Shown piece by piece: positions 16,536-26,100 of a DNA stretch of 64,000 bases. Location of the stretch: contig NZ_FSRT01000005.1 of NCBI RefSeq assembly GCF_900143015.1, positions 46,264 to 110,263 of the forward strand, given 5' to 3'. Under the pieces are notes generated by a model. That model did no database searches. It was given only the letters and a program-made list of their open reading frames with translations, and was not told the DNA's origin. Every line of letters starts with the position of its first letter. Position 1 is the stretch's first letter. The position numbers and the translations under genes are program-made. Source of the DNA: Fibrobacter sp. UWB11 (GTDB taxonomy: Bacteria; Fibrobacterota; Fibrobacteria; Fibrobacterales; Fibrobacteraceae).

Positions 16536-17285
16536 ATGAAAACTCCCGATAGCCGTTTCTATTGCCCGTTAATTACTGAGGGCACCATTGTCCTGGATGA
16601 AAACGAAAGTAGCCATGCCGTGCGCGTATGCCGTGCCGCAAATGGCGACATTCTACAGCTCTGCGACGGACTCGGGCATTATGCCGATGCAACAATCACC
16701 AAGGCAGACTCCAAGGCCTGCGAAGTGCAAGTCGACAAAGTCGAAGACGCGCCGTTCAAACGTCCGCGTTTGAACCTAGGCATCGCTTGCCTCAAGGATG
16801 ATGCGCTCGAAGAAGTCGTATTTCATGTAGCGCAAACAGAAACGGACAGCATCGTCTTTTTACGTACAGACTATTCGCAGGAACCCAAGAATTCCGACTT
16901 GCACAAGCTCGTGCGCCGTTCAGAGCTCAAGAGTCTCGTGAGTTTAAAGCAATCCAAAAAAGCCTGGATGACACGCATCGAAGGCCCAATTGAGTTCAGC
17001 AAGTGGCTCAAGGATTATCAAGGCGACTTGATTCTCTGCGACATCGACGGGGAACGCAAATTGGATTTGGGTTTAGGGGAAAACGCGGACAGTTCCGAGA
17101 ACACAGCAAACAATGTGCCCGCCAAGCCGGTTACTTTACTTGTAGGCCCCGAAGGCGGATTTTCTCCACGCGAAATAGAAGCAATAAAGACCTTCCAGAA
17201 CGGGAAGGTCTATTTACTGAATCTCGGCAACACTCGCTTGCGAGCAAGAACAGCCGCAGTTATTGCACTAGGGAAAGTGCTGTAG
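16536..17285 (+). CDS. rsmE: 16S rRNA m3U1498 methyltransferase RsmE
   Basis: Product of 249 aa. N-terminal PUA-like RNA-binding domain ('ESSHAVRVCRAANGDILQLCDG') followed by a SPOUT methyltransferase domain with the SAM-binding knot motifs 'LLVGPEGGFSPREIEAIK' and 'LLNLGNTRLRARTAAVIAL'. It methylates U1498 of 16S rRNA. A low-complexity insert 'ENADSSENTANNVP' separates two strands of the catalytic domain. No Shine-Dalgarno site is visible; a TATTTT box lies at 16523-16528, 7 bp before the ATG, so this may be another leaderless message. Confidence 0.92.
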   Translation: MKTPDSRFYCPLITEGTIVLDENESSHAVRVCRAANGDILQLCDGLGHYADATITKADSKACEVQVDKVEDAPFKRPRLNLGIACLKDDALEEVVFHVAQTETDSIVFLRTDYSQEPKNSDLHKLVRRSELKSLVSLKQSKKAWMTRIEGPIEFSKWLKDYQGDLILCDIDGERKLDLGLGENADSSENTANNVPAKPVTLLVGPEGGFSPREIEAIKTFQNGKVYLLNLGNTRLRARTAAVIALGKVL

Positions 17286-17286
17286 C

Positions 17287-17407
17287 AGGTATTAGGTTTT
17301 AGGCATTAGGTAAATTATCGCGGCTCCGCCGCCCCATTACAAACGGGCGAAAGCCCGTGTTTTTTCCTAAAACCTACAACCTACCACCTAAAACCTACAA
17401 ACTAACT
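17287..17407. repeat. Heptad repeat element with inverted arms and hairpins, overlapping the purT stop
   Basis: Left arm AGGTATT, AGGTTTT, AGGCATT, AGGTAAA (17287-17314). Centre: hairpins GCGGC-TCC-GCCGC and ACGGGC-GAAA-GCCCGT followed by six T (a terminator). Right arm CCTAAAA, CCTACAA, CCTACCA, CCTAAAA, CCTACAA, ACTAACT (17366-17407). The right arm encodes the last four residues and the stop of purT. Confidence 0.8.
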
Positions 17408-18579
17408 TTCACTTTTTCGCGCATAGCCATGACAGTTGCCTTGGCTTCTTCGACTGTGTCGCGACGAGCAAGGAGAACGCCCATACGGCGGTGACCCTTG
17501 AGTTCCGGCTTTCCGAACAAGCGAAGGCCCGTATCCGGTTCTGCAAGAACTTCTTCGAGACCGCTGAACTTCACATGGTCAGAATTGCCATCGACGACGA
17601 TTGCCTTTGATGCGCTCGGGCCGTGGAAAGCGATGTTCGGAATCGGGAGACCGAGAATAGCGCGGGCGTGCAATGCAAATTCAGAAAGGTCCTGAGAAAT
17701 GAGCGTCACCATGCCCGTATCGTGCGGACGCGGAGAAACTTCGCTGAACAAGACTTCGTCCTTGCAGACAAACAATTCCACACCAAAGATGCCGCGACCG
17801 CCAAGAGCGTCCGTGACTTTCTTCGCAATGACCTTTGCCTGTTCCAAGAGTTCCGGCTTCATCGGCTGCGGCTGCCAAGATTCCTGATAGTCGCCACCCA
17901 CCTGGTGGTGACCAATCGGTTCCAAGAAGCTGGTGCCGCCCACATGGCGAACCGTGAGCAAAGTAATTTCGTAATCGAACGGCACAAAGCCTTCGACAAT
18001 CACGCGGCTAGCAGCACCAGTGCGACCACCCGTCTGGGAAATGTTCCAGGAATTTTCAACGTCGGCTTCGGTCTTGATGACACTCTGACCATGACCGGAA
18101 GAACTCATCACCGGCTTTACAACGCACGGGATACCGATTTCTTTGACCGCAGCCTTGAAATCTTCGTAGTTATCGGCAAAGCGGTACGGGCTCGTCTTGA
18201 GTCCGAGCTCTTCGGCAGCCAAGCGGCGGATGCCTTCACGGTTCATCGTAAGCTTGGTGGCCTTTGCTGTCGGAATGACGTTGTAGCCTTCCTTTTCAAG
18301 TTCCACGAGCGTGTCCGTTGCAATCGCTTCGACTTCCGGCACGATGTAATCCGGTTTTTCCTTTTCAATGACGGCGCGGAGTTCCTTGCCATCAAGCATG
18401 TTGATCACGTAGCTGCGATGAGCCACCTGCATGCCCGGAGCGTTGGCGTAACGGTCTACAGCAATCACTTCGACGCCAAGACGCATCATCTCGATGATGA
18501 CTTCCTTGCCCAATTCGCCAGAACCGCAAAAGAGAACCTTTGTTGCGGTAGAACTAAGAGGTGTACCGATTTCAGCCAT
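17395..18579 (-). CDS. purT: Formate-dependent phosphoribosylglycinamide formyltransferase (GAR transformylase 2)
   Basis: Product of 394 aa, the usual length. ATP-grasp enzyme: N-terminal '[20 protein letters not shown]', then '[20 protein letters not shown]', ATP-grasp core '[17 protein letters not shown]', '[19 protein letters not shown]', and the metal/phosphate motif '[20 protein letters not shown]'. It formylates GAR using formate and ATP in purine synthesis, in place of the folate-dependent PurN. The ribosome site is AAGGAG. The C-terminus (KVSL) and the stop codon lie within a heptad repeat, so the original end may have been altered. Confidence 0.95.
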   Translation of the reverse strand: MAEIGTPLSSTATKVLFCGSGELGKEVIIEMMRLGVEVIAVDRYANAPGMQVAHRSYVINMLDGKELRAVIEKEKPDYIVPEVEAIATDTLVELEKEGYNVIPTAKATKLTMNREGIRRLAAEELGLKTSPYRFADNYEDFKAAVKEIGIPCVVKPVMSSSGHGQSVIKTEADVENSWNISQTGGRTGAASRVIVEGFVPFDYEITLLTVRHVGGTSFLEPIGHHQVGGDYQESWQPQPMKPELLEQAKVIAKKVTDALGGRGIFGVELFVCKDEVLFSEVSPRPHDTGMVTLISQDLSEFALHARAILGLPIPNIAFHGPSASKAIVVDGNSDHVKFSGLEEVLAEPDTGLRLFGKPELKGHRRMGVLLARRDTVEEAKATVMAMREKVKVSL

Positions 18580-18639
18580 AAAAACTCCTTGTTGTGACTA
18601 CAAATATAAATATAGTTGGCACGACCGAGGAATCACCCC

Positions 18640-19554
18640 CTATAAATCATCCAATTCATAATCAGAAGAACCATCATCATCGTTTTTAGGGCATACAGAC
18701 AATTCCTTTACGATAGAATCTGGAATCATCTCTTTATCGGAGATAGATTCATCAACCATCACTTCAGTTTTTTGTAAAGGTTCATCCCTAAGGCAACGAA
18801 CCGAAAACGCATCGCTAGTTCCTCCCCAAACGGGGCTCACTTCGTAGCTACAAAAAACATATTCTGGACAACAACGGCATTTCGTTTGCAATTTGCACTG
18901 TTTTACCAAGCGTATCGCACCACGCGGTCCCCAAAAAACAGCTATTTTACCTTCATTTTCATAACCAAAAAAGTTCAAGCCACCTGCAGGTAACGCCGCA
19001 AAGCCATATTTATCTTCACCCAAAATATCAAAACAGAAACGGTAATTTTGTTTGCATTTAGTCCAGCCCGCTTCCGGTCCCGATGACAACAGATCACCCC
19101 TGCCTCGCACATAGGTCAATAGAGTATCCCATTCTGTTTCCGTTGGCAAATGCCAACCTATGGGGCATGCACCTTGTACAGCAAAAGCCGAGACAGAGTC
19201 TCTACAACGCTTGCTTCTTACACAAAGCGAATCTGTAAGATTCATCGCAGCGCCCCACGTGTAAAGACGCCCATACTTAATGCAATTACTCGGATGGTCA
19301 TCGTAGCAATAGCTTTTTTCCATCTTGTAATTCAAATTTTCCGCCATCCAAGTTTGCCCGCCAATGTTCACCATTCGGTACACCTGTCCATCGCGGGAAT
19401 CCGTAAAAAATTCACCAGCGTTATTCATAACATAGGAAGGCGATTCAGCAATTTCATCGCTAGACAAATTTTTTGTAGCACTGCAGGCATCAAGCATCAC
19501 AAAAGCAAGAGCGCAAATAAAAAAGAACTTAACGATTCGCTTATCCATAATCAT
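18640..19554 (-). CDS. FISUMP-domain lipoprotein (one domain)
   Basis: Product of 304 aa. Lipobox MLDAC (lipidated Cys about residue 24), then a short spacer and one FISUMP domain starting near residue 57 with 'DGQVYRMVNIGGQTWMAENL'. It continues with the conserved 'KYGRLYTWGAAM', 'CPIGWHLPTETEWDTLL', 'YGFAALPAG' and terminal 'FSVRCLRDE'. A tail of about 45 acidic residues ends '…SSDYELDDL'. FISUMP is the F. succinogenes major paralogous domain; its function is unknown, but members are exported. Last gene of the four-gene FISUMP block; its start lies 4 bp after the preceding stop. Confidence 0.9.
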   Translation of the reverse strand: MIMDKRIVKFFFICALAFVMLDACSATKNLSSDEIAESPSYVMNNAGEFFTDSRDGQVYRMVNIGGQTWMAENLNYKMEKSYCYDDHPSNCIKYGRLYTWGAAMNLTDSLCVRSKRCRDSVSAFAVQGACPIGWHLPTETEWDTLLTYVRGRGDLLSSGPEAGWTKCKQNYRFCFDILGEDKYGFAALPAGGLNFFGYENEGKIAVFWGPRGAIRLVKQCKLQTKCRCCPEYVFCSYEVSPVWGGTSDAFSVRCLRDEPLQKTEVMVDESISDKEMIPDSIVKELSVCPKNDDDGSSDYELDDL

Positions 19555-19558
19555 TTTA

Positions 19559-21370
19559 TTAATCCTTTATGCAACGAACCGAATTCATAAAAGTACTATC
19601 ACCATCGTGACGCAAATACGCATTTTCGCTATCGTGAGTCAGTTCTACAAAAGACTTGGAATCAGACGAGCGCATATCTCCATTCCCTACACTCCAGAAC
19701 CGAGTATTCTTAGTTTCAGCCTCATAGTCCTCTATTTTCACTTTCCAAATATCAGGAGTCCCTATGAAAAAAGCCTTACCCGCAGGAAACGCCGAAAATC
19801 CATAATCATCCGTACAATATTCACAATTTATAACAATCTTCTCTCCGAATTTCTTTTCGTACTTTTCCCAACCTGTCTTAGATTTGAGTGCTCGGCCAAC
19901 AACCGAGAAAGCATTTTTTTCCAAGGACAATCCCCCTACCGCCTTAAATAAAGTTTTCCATTCTGAATCAGTCGGTAAATGCCAACCTGTCGGGCATACG
20001 TTTTTTGCGGTACTTTCTAAATAAAGGCGGCCATATTTCGAACAACCGTCAAAATTTTTGTCATAACAAAAAGTAAAACTGGTATCGTAATTTAAGTTCT
20101 CAGCCATCCAAGTTTGGGAGCCAATCGTCACTGTCTTATAGCTTCGGCCATCCCGTGAATCCGTTAAAGTTCCTTTGAAAACATCTTTCACACAACGGAC
20201 AGACAAAGCCCTCCCCTTGTAATCAATTACACGACGAGCGCCCTTGTCATAATAATTCAAGAATAAACTATACGCATCATCAGCCGAATGTTCTTGAGAA
20301 CTCCAAAAAAATGCATAACGTCCATTGCCATGAATAGGAATCGCATTGAACCCATAAGCATCCCAGCCATTCCCACGATTAAACCAACCTACGGTCGACT
20401 TGAATGCATTGCCTGCATAAGCAGAATCAATTACGGCATAAAACAGGATATTCAAATCTTCTTGCATCGGCAAATGCCAGCCATCAGGACACACACTCAT
20501 CGCATCGACCCATGTGTAAAGGCGGCCTAGAGAACAGGCGCTATCGCTTTCATCAGCACACGAACTATTGGCCGTCTTGTAATTCAAGTTTTCAGCCATC
20601 CAAGTCCGTAAACCCATCGTGACCGTCTTGTAAACATGACCATCGCGGGAATCGACGAGAACTTCTTGAACCTTAGACGAATCATTTGGAATAAAGTTCG
20701 GATTGACTACAGAAATCGCAGAACTCGATGAAGCGAGAGGAACTTGTTGCGGCAAGCTATCGGCTTCAACAAAATGGTTCTCCGCATTGTTCATAACACA
20801 GCGAACCGATAGACCAAGTTTTTTATAATCTGCAATAAATTCTACACTGTCGCTGGAATAAGACAGAAAAACGGCATACGCATCGTCTTTATTACTATCT
20901 GTAGAACTCCAAAAAAGCGCATTGCGTTCCTTAGCATCGAAAATACGGCTAGCTTTTGTTTTAACAACAAAATCATAACCCGCAGGAATCGCTTGAAAAC
21001 CGAAATTATCAAGACCATTGCCTTCATGGATCCAGCCCTTTGCAGACTTGAGCATTTTTGCGGCTAACGATGTTCCCCCCACTTGATCCATCAAGAAATC
21101 CCATTCCATTCGCGACGGCAAATGCCATCCAGCCGGGCAAACGCTCCTCGCTTCGTTCCAAGTATAAAGGCGGCCATATTTTATGCAATTGTAAACATGA
21201 TTATCATAACATGTTCCGCCAAAATTCAGATTTTCAGCCATCCAGATTTGATTGCCAATTTGGGTTGTCTTATATATTTGACCATCACGCGGGTCTTTCA
21301 TGGAGCCGTATGCAAGAACAGCAGGCAAGAGCAAGAAAACAACAGATAAAAGAGAACAAAGTGACCTCAT
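19559..21370 (-). CDS. FISUMP-domain exported protein (three domains)
   Basis: Product of 603 aa with an ordinary signal peptide (MRSLCSLLSVVFLLLPAVLAYG) rather than the lipobox of its three neighbours; the first domain begins almost at once. The three 'WMAENLN' signatures fall near residues 44, 259 and 421. The first two domains are separated by a serine-containing linker. The third carries an insertion (EKIVINCEYCTDDYGFSAF). Each domain ends in 'VRCxxD'. The sheet-rich, aromatic-rich pattern suggests a compact extracellular fold. It lies 11 bp after the 584-aa FISUMP gene. Confidence 0.9.
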   Translation of the reverse strand: MRSLCSLLSVVFLLLPAVLAYGSMKDPRDGQIYKTTQIGNQIWMAENLNFGGTCYDNHVYNCIKYGRLYTWNEARSVCPAGWHLPSRMEWDFLMDQVGGTSLAAKMLKSAKGWIHEGNGLDNFGFQAIPAGYDFVVKTKASRIFDAKERNALFWSSTDSNKDDAYAVFLSYSSDSVEFIADYKKLGLSVRCVMNNAENHFVEADSLPQQVPLASSSSAISVVNPNFIPNDSSKVQEVLVDSRDGHVYKTVTMGLRTWMAENLNYKTANSSCADESDSACSLGRLYTWVDAMSVCPDGWHLPMQEDLNILFYAVIDSAYAGNAFKSTVGWFNRGNGWDAYGFNAIPIHGNGRYAFFWSSQEHSADDAYSLFLNYYDKGARRVIDYKGRALSVRCVKDVFKGTLTDSRDGRSYKTVTIGSQTWMAENLNYDTSFTFCYDKNFDGCSKYGRLYLESTAKNVCPTGWHLPTDSEWKTLFKAVGGLSLEKNAFSVVGRALKSKTGWEKYEKKFGEKIVINCEYCTDDYGFSAFPAGKAFFIGTPDIWKVKIEDYEAETKNTRFWSVGNGDMRSSDSKSFVELTHDSENAYLRHDGDSTFMNSVRCIKD

Positions 21371-21381
21371 AGTCTATTCCT

Positions 21382-23136
21382 CTAATCCATCACGCAGCGA
21401 ACGGAAAAAAAGTCGCTTTGAAAACGATTCATATCAGCATAAAAGACATCATGCTTCAATTTCACGTAATAGAAATTTTTATCATCAGCCTCCTGAGAGC
21501 ACCAAAAATTGGCAGACTTGCCTTCTTCCCTATCAACACTAGAGCCATAGCCAGCGGGAATTGCCGAAAATCCAAACGGATCCATTCCATTTCCATCATT
21601 TATCCAGCCTTTTTTAGACTTGAGTACACTCCCTGCAATGAATTGCCCACCCACGGCATTAAACAACGTTTCCCATTCCGATGGAGACGGCAAATGAAAA
21701 CCTGCAGGGCAAACCTCCATAGCTATGCGGTTTTCGTAAAGACGACCGTACTTGGCACAGTTACTCGGAATTTTGCCATAGCAATAACTTTTACCGGGAA
21801 CATCATAATTCAAATTCTCCGCCATCCACGTCTGTTCACCAATTTTTATGGTTTTATAAGTTTGTCCGTCACGTTTGTCCGTCATAAAGGACTCAACACC
21901 TTTTTCGACTTTCACCGGTAAGCTTGCAGGATTAACCTTTTCTCTAGCACCATCCTTAACGCAACGAATCGAAGACCGCGCCGAATAATCCTGGTCGATA
22001 ATATTCGCCATATCCGTATAGAAAGCCAAGGACATGAAATATGCATGGTTTGAATCACTTTCTGCAAAGCTCCAAAAATCTGCATTTCCATCAGAGACTT
22101 GAACCGTTGAATAAGCAATACCTGTAGACATTGCAGAAAATCCATATTCATCTTCACAATCGTCGCAACGATCCCAACCTGTTTTAGCCTTGAGCGTCTT
22201 ACCCGCTACACGTTGCCCCCCAACAGCAGAGAACAAGGTATACCATTCCGCAATTGACGGCAAATGCCAACCTACAGGACATGCATTTTTCGCATTATCC
22301 CATCCGTAATAACGACCTCGTACATCGCACGTACTATCATCAGCCCAACATTCAGAGCCCGCCATGTCATAGCTTAAATTTTCGGCCATCCATGTTTGGT
22401 CGCCTATATTTACTGTTCTATACACATGACCATCGCGGGAATCAACCATGGAATGTTCTGTGCGCAATAATGACGACGTCGGAATTCCTTGTCCATCTTC
22501 ATCCATTATGCAACGAATGTAATTATCCATATACTTAGAATGTTTGTCTAAAGATATATCGTTATTATAGGAAAACAACCTATACGCCCGATCTTCATCA
22601 TATATGGTAGAACTCCAAAAGCCAACATCTTTATATATTCTACGCTCATTCATCAACCTGGGCACAAACCCCACCGTATCTTTTTTATCTAATAAAGAGA
22701 TCAACTTTTTCCATTCATCGTGAGAAGGTAGATGCCAGCCCGCAGGGCAAATTCCACGCACCGGATAAGTCGGAGAACACGATACCCATAGTCCACAGCC
22801 TTCACCATTTTTTGCAAATACCGCAGAACTATCCATAGCATTGCCCCATTCGTATAAACGTCCAAATCGAGCGCAATTAACGTCGAGATTATTTAGGCAT
22901 TCACTGCCATCCGTTTTATAGTTCAAATTTTCGGCCATCCATGTTTGCTCACCTATTTTCATGGTCCTATAGACTTGACCATCGCGAGAGTCCACAAGAA
23001 TCTCGCGAGATGACGTTTCTGATTTTACAGCAGCATCATCAGAAACCACCGTTGCATTTTTAGAAGAACTGCAGGCGACAAGCGTTGCAAAAACAGAGCA
23101 AAAAACAAAAGCAATTAACGCAACACGTTTACTCAT
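21382..23136 (-). CDS. FISUMP-domain lipoprotein (three domains)
   Basis: Product of 584 aa. Lipobox TLVAC (Cys about residue 22), then 'SSSKNA' and a linker. The FISUMP signatures 'QTWMAENLNY/SY' lie near residues 67, 252 and 438. The first domain is shorter than the others, with a degenerate 'VGFWSSTIYDEDRAYRLF' segment. Paired Cys in each domain (for example after the WMAENLN motif and before 'AKYGRLYE') could form disulfides. The gene starts 3 bp after the six-domain gene ends, so it is in the same transcript. Confidence 0.9.
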   Translation of the reverse strand: MSKRVALIAFVFCSVFATLVACSSSKNATVVSDDAAVKSETSSREILVDSRDGQVYRTMKIGEQTWMAENLNYKTDGSECLNNLDVNCARFGRLYEWGNAMDSSAVFAKNGEGCGLWVSCSPTYPVRGICPAGWHLPSHDEWKKLISLLDKKDTVGFVPRLMNERRIYKDVGFWSSTIYDEDRAYRLFSYNNDISLDKHSKYMDNYIRCIMDEDGQGIPTSSLLRTEHSMVDSRDGHVYRTVNIGDQTWMAENLSYDMAGSECWADDSTCDVRGRYYGWDNAKNACPVGWHLPSIAEWYTLFSAVGGQRVAGKTLKAKTGWDRCDDCEDEYGFSAMSTGIAYSTVQVSDGNADFWSFAESDSNHAYFMSLAFYTDMANIIDQDYSARSSIRCVKDGAREKVNPASLPVKVEKGVESFMTDKRDGQTYKTIKIGEQTWMAENLNYDVPGKSYCYGKIPSNCAKYGRLYENRIAMEVCPAGFHLPSPSEWETLFNAVGGQFIAGSVLKSKKGWINDGNGMDPFGFSAIPAGYGSSVDREEGKSANFWCSQEADDKNFYYVKLKHDVFYADMNRFQSDFFSVRCVMD

Positions 23137-23139
23137 AAC

Positions 23140-26100
23140 TTAATCCTTGATGCAACGAATATTTGCTCCATAATTTTTTTCAGAACTGTCCCTGTAACCA
23201 TCAAGTTCGACACTTTCGATGCCGCTATACATAAGCAGAAGATAGGATTTACGTTCACGCGATTCCGTAGAAGTCCAAAAGCCAGCCGTTTCGCCGGTGT
23301 ATTTAAAGTTACCTTTGCCATCCCTAAGCCCAGTAGGGAGTGCCGAGAACGAATAGTCATCCGAGCCATTTCCATTGTCTTTCCAACCAACCGTTGAACG
23401 AAGCATTTTACCAGCCACAAACTTACCACCGACACCACCTATAAAATCATTACATTCTCCAAAAGACGGCAAATGCCAACCTTCAGGACAAATTCCTCGT
23501 ACATGGCCCTTCGGTTTACATTTTTCATCATCCACCATGTAGCCACAACCTTTACCATTGGGGCTAAATTCACCTACGCTATCCATAGCAACAGCCCACG
23601 TATAAAAGCGACCGTATTCAGCACATTTATCTAGTTCACCCTTATAACAATAGCTATTGGCAGTTTGATAGTTCAAGTTTTGAGCCATCCAAGTCTGCGT
23701 GCCTACAGTCACCGTTTGATAAACTTGATTGTCGCGAGAATCGATCATAGTCCCCTTGATTACACTTGAAGGAGAAACAACAGAAAAAGATGAAGAAGAG
23801 CTACTTGATTTCGCAGACGAACTAGAAGACATTTTCGAGGAAGAAGACTCTACAGCATCCACATCATTCATAACACAGCGAACGGAGTGCGCTTCGCGTT
23901 CATCACTAGACAAAGAAAAAGAAAATTCTATAACGGACGCTCCAATAACAGAAGCTTTAGAAGTCACATAATCAAAATGCACAACATCATAATTCGGGGA
24001 GCGTCCAGGCCAATACAAATGTTTTTCTGGAGTCCAGAAATATGCATCAAGTCCACCCTTGAAATATTCTCCCATTTCATTTCTTTTTGCCCCAGGAAGT
24101 ACCGAAAATCCATATTCATCTTTACTTTTACGGTCGTTATACCAGCTTTGGGCATCTTTAAGCTTAAATCCAGCTATAAGCGGTCCACCCACTGATTTGA
24201 ACAGATTTTCCCATTCCGCACGAGTGGACAAATGCCACCCGCCTGGACATGCTTCATTTGCGGCATTCCCTTTATAAAGGCGACCATACTTAGCACAATT
24301 TTCCAGACTATCTCCAAGGCAATAGCTATCCGTTGTTTTGTAATTCAGATTTTCAGCCATCCAGGTCTGTTTACCTATTTTCACAGTCTTGTAGATTTTG
24401 CCATCACGACCATCCACCAAAGAATCTTTAACAACATTCAATGGAGATACCGTTGCAGAGCCGAGTATCGTCGCCTTCTTTTTACGAACTGGTTTCGCCT
24501 TTTTTGATTTTGCCACAGGCGGTTCACTATCTAAAACACATCGAATCGGAATTTCATAAACATCCTTGCCTTTCCCCCATTCTACAGGCTTATCATCATA
24601 CAGATTTACAAACGACCGATCCATAGAACTCCAGAATTCCGCATAACCGAAATCTCCATATTTTCTTTTGCTATGGTGACGAGGCATTGATTTTTCTTTG
24701 GATTTTTGTGGAGTTTCGTACTCCTTGAGACCTGATTGAAGCGCCGTGAACCCAAAACGATCCGCAAGCTTAATGCGCGGTGTTTTTTCTTCAAACCGAT
24801 GGGAAATGCCAAAATTCCATTCCAAGCCCGATGAACATTTTGACCAACCTACAATCCGACCACATTTATTGCTAGGCACGGCATGAAGCGTTCGGCCCGC
24901 CACGGAATCACCACCCACAGTTGCAAATAAAGTATTCCATTCTACAGAATCAGGTAAATGCCAGCCCGCAGGGCAAGCATTCTTTGCCGCAGCCCATTTG
25001 TAATAGCGTCCATACTCAGCACAAGAAGGAAGAGTATCCCTTTCGCAACTGCTATTTTCCATCTCGAAATTCAAGTTTTCTGCCATCCACGTCTGCGAAC
25101 CAATTCTCACAGTCTTATAGGTCTGACCGTCACGCTCATCCGTCATAGAGCCGGGTTCAACAAGTACCGAAGATGATGACAAAATTTCAGTATCCGTTTT
25201 TCTTTCATTTTCCGATGTAATTTCATCCTTGACGCAACGCACCGAAAATCCACGATTTTTTTCTTCAAACTCATACGGCGAAGAAAAATCGTTTTGCATT
25301 CTCTCATACCAAGCTCTAGTCACATCTTCTTCTGAAGAACTCCAAAAAGCAGCGATATAACCCATAAGATAAGTACCGTCAATATCCTTATCCCCAGCCG
25401 GAAGCGCCGAAAATCCATAAACATCCTTACCATTACCATTTATCCAACCATCCTTAGACTTCAACCAACTCACCGGGCCAGCAACCCTTTCCAGCGTATC
25501 CCATTCAGCCTTCGTCGGCAAATGCCACCCAGCAGGGCAAGCGCCTTGTACTGGTTTTGTTAGCGAACAACGTCTATCGTAACCACATTCTTTGCCTGTT
25601 GCACGGAGAATGTTTACGCTATCTACCGCAGAAGCCCACGTATAAAGACGACCATACTTAGCGCAATTACGATATTCATTCTGGTAACAGAAACTACCCA
25701 CCGTTGCGTAGTTCAAGTTTTCCGCCATCCAAGTTTGCTTTCCAATAGTTACAGTCTTGTACAGCCTGCCATCGCGGGAATCAGTTACAGATCCTTTCTC
25801 AACTTTCAAAGAAGAACTTGATTTAGCCATAGAACTAGAGGATAAATCAACAGCCGGTTCTCCTTTTAAACAGCGGACAGACATGCCAATTTTTTTGTCA
25901 TCAACATCCAAATCAACTTTATCGTAATAATACAGGGACAATCCATACGCACCGTCATTCTCTTCTGAGGAACTCCAAAAGAAAGCACTTTCACCATCGG
26001 CGCTATACGAGCCATCACTAAATCGAATACCGCCCGGCAAAGCGGCAAAGCCAATTTCATCAAAGCCATTTTGTCCATTAAACCAGCCATCAGAAGACTT

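Noticed and set aside
18617..18632. TTGGCACG near purT as another sigma-54 promoter
   Set aside because: The -12 half (TTGC) is missing and the orientation points into the end of the convergent FISUMP gene.
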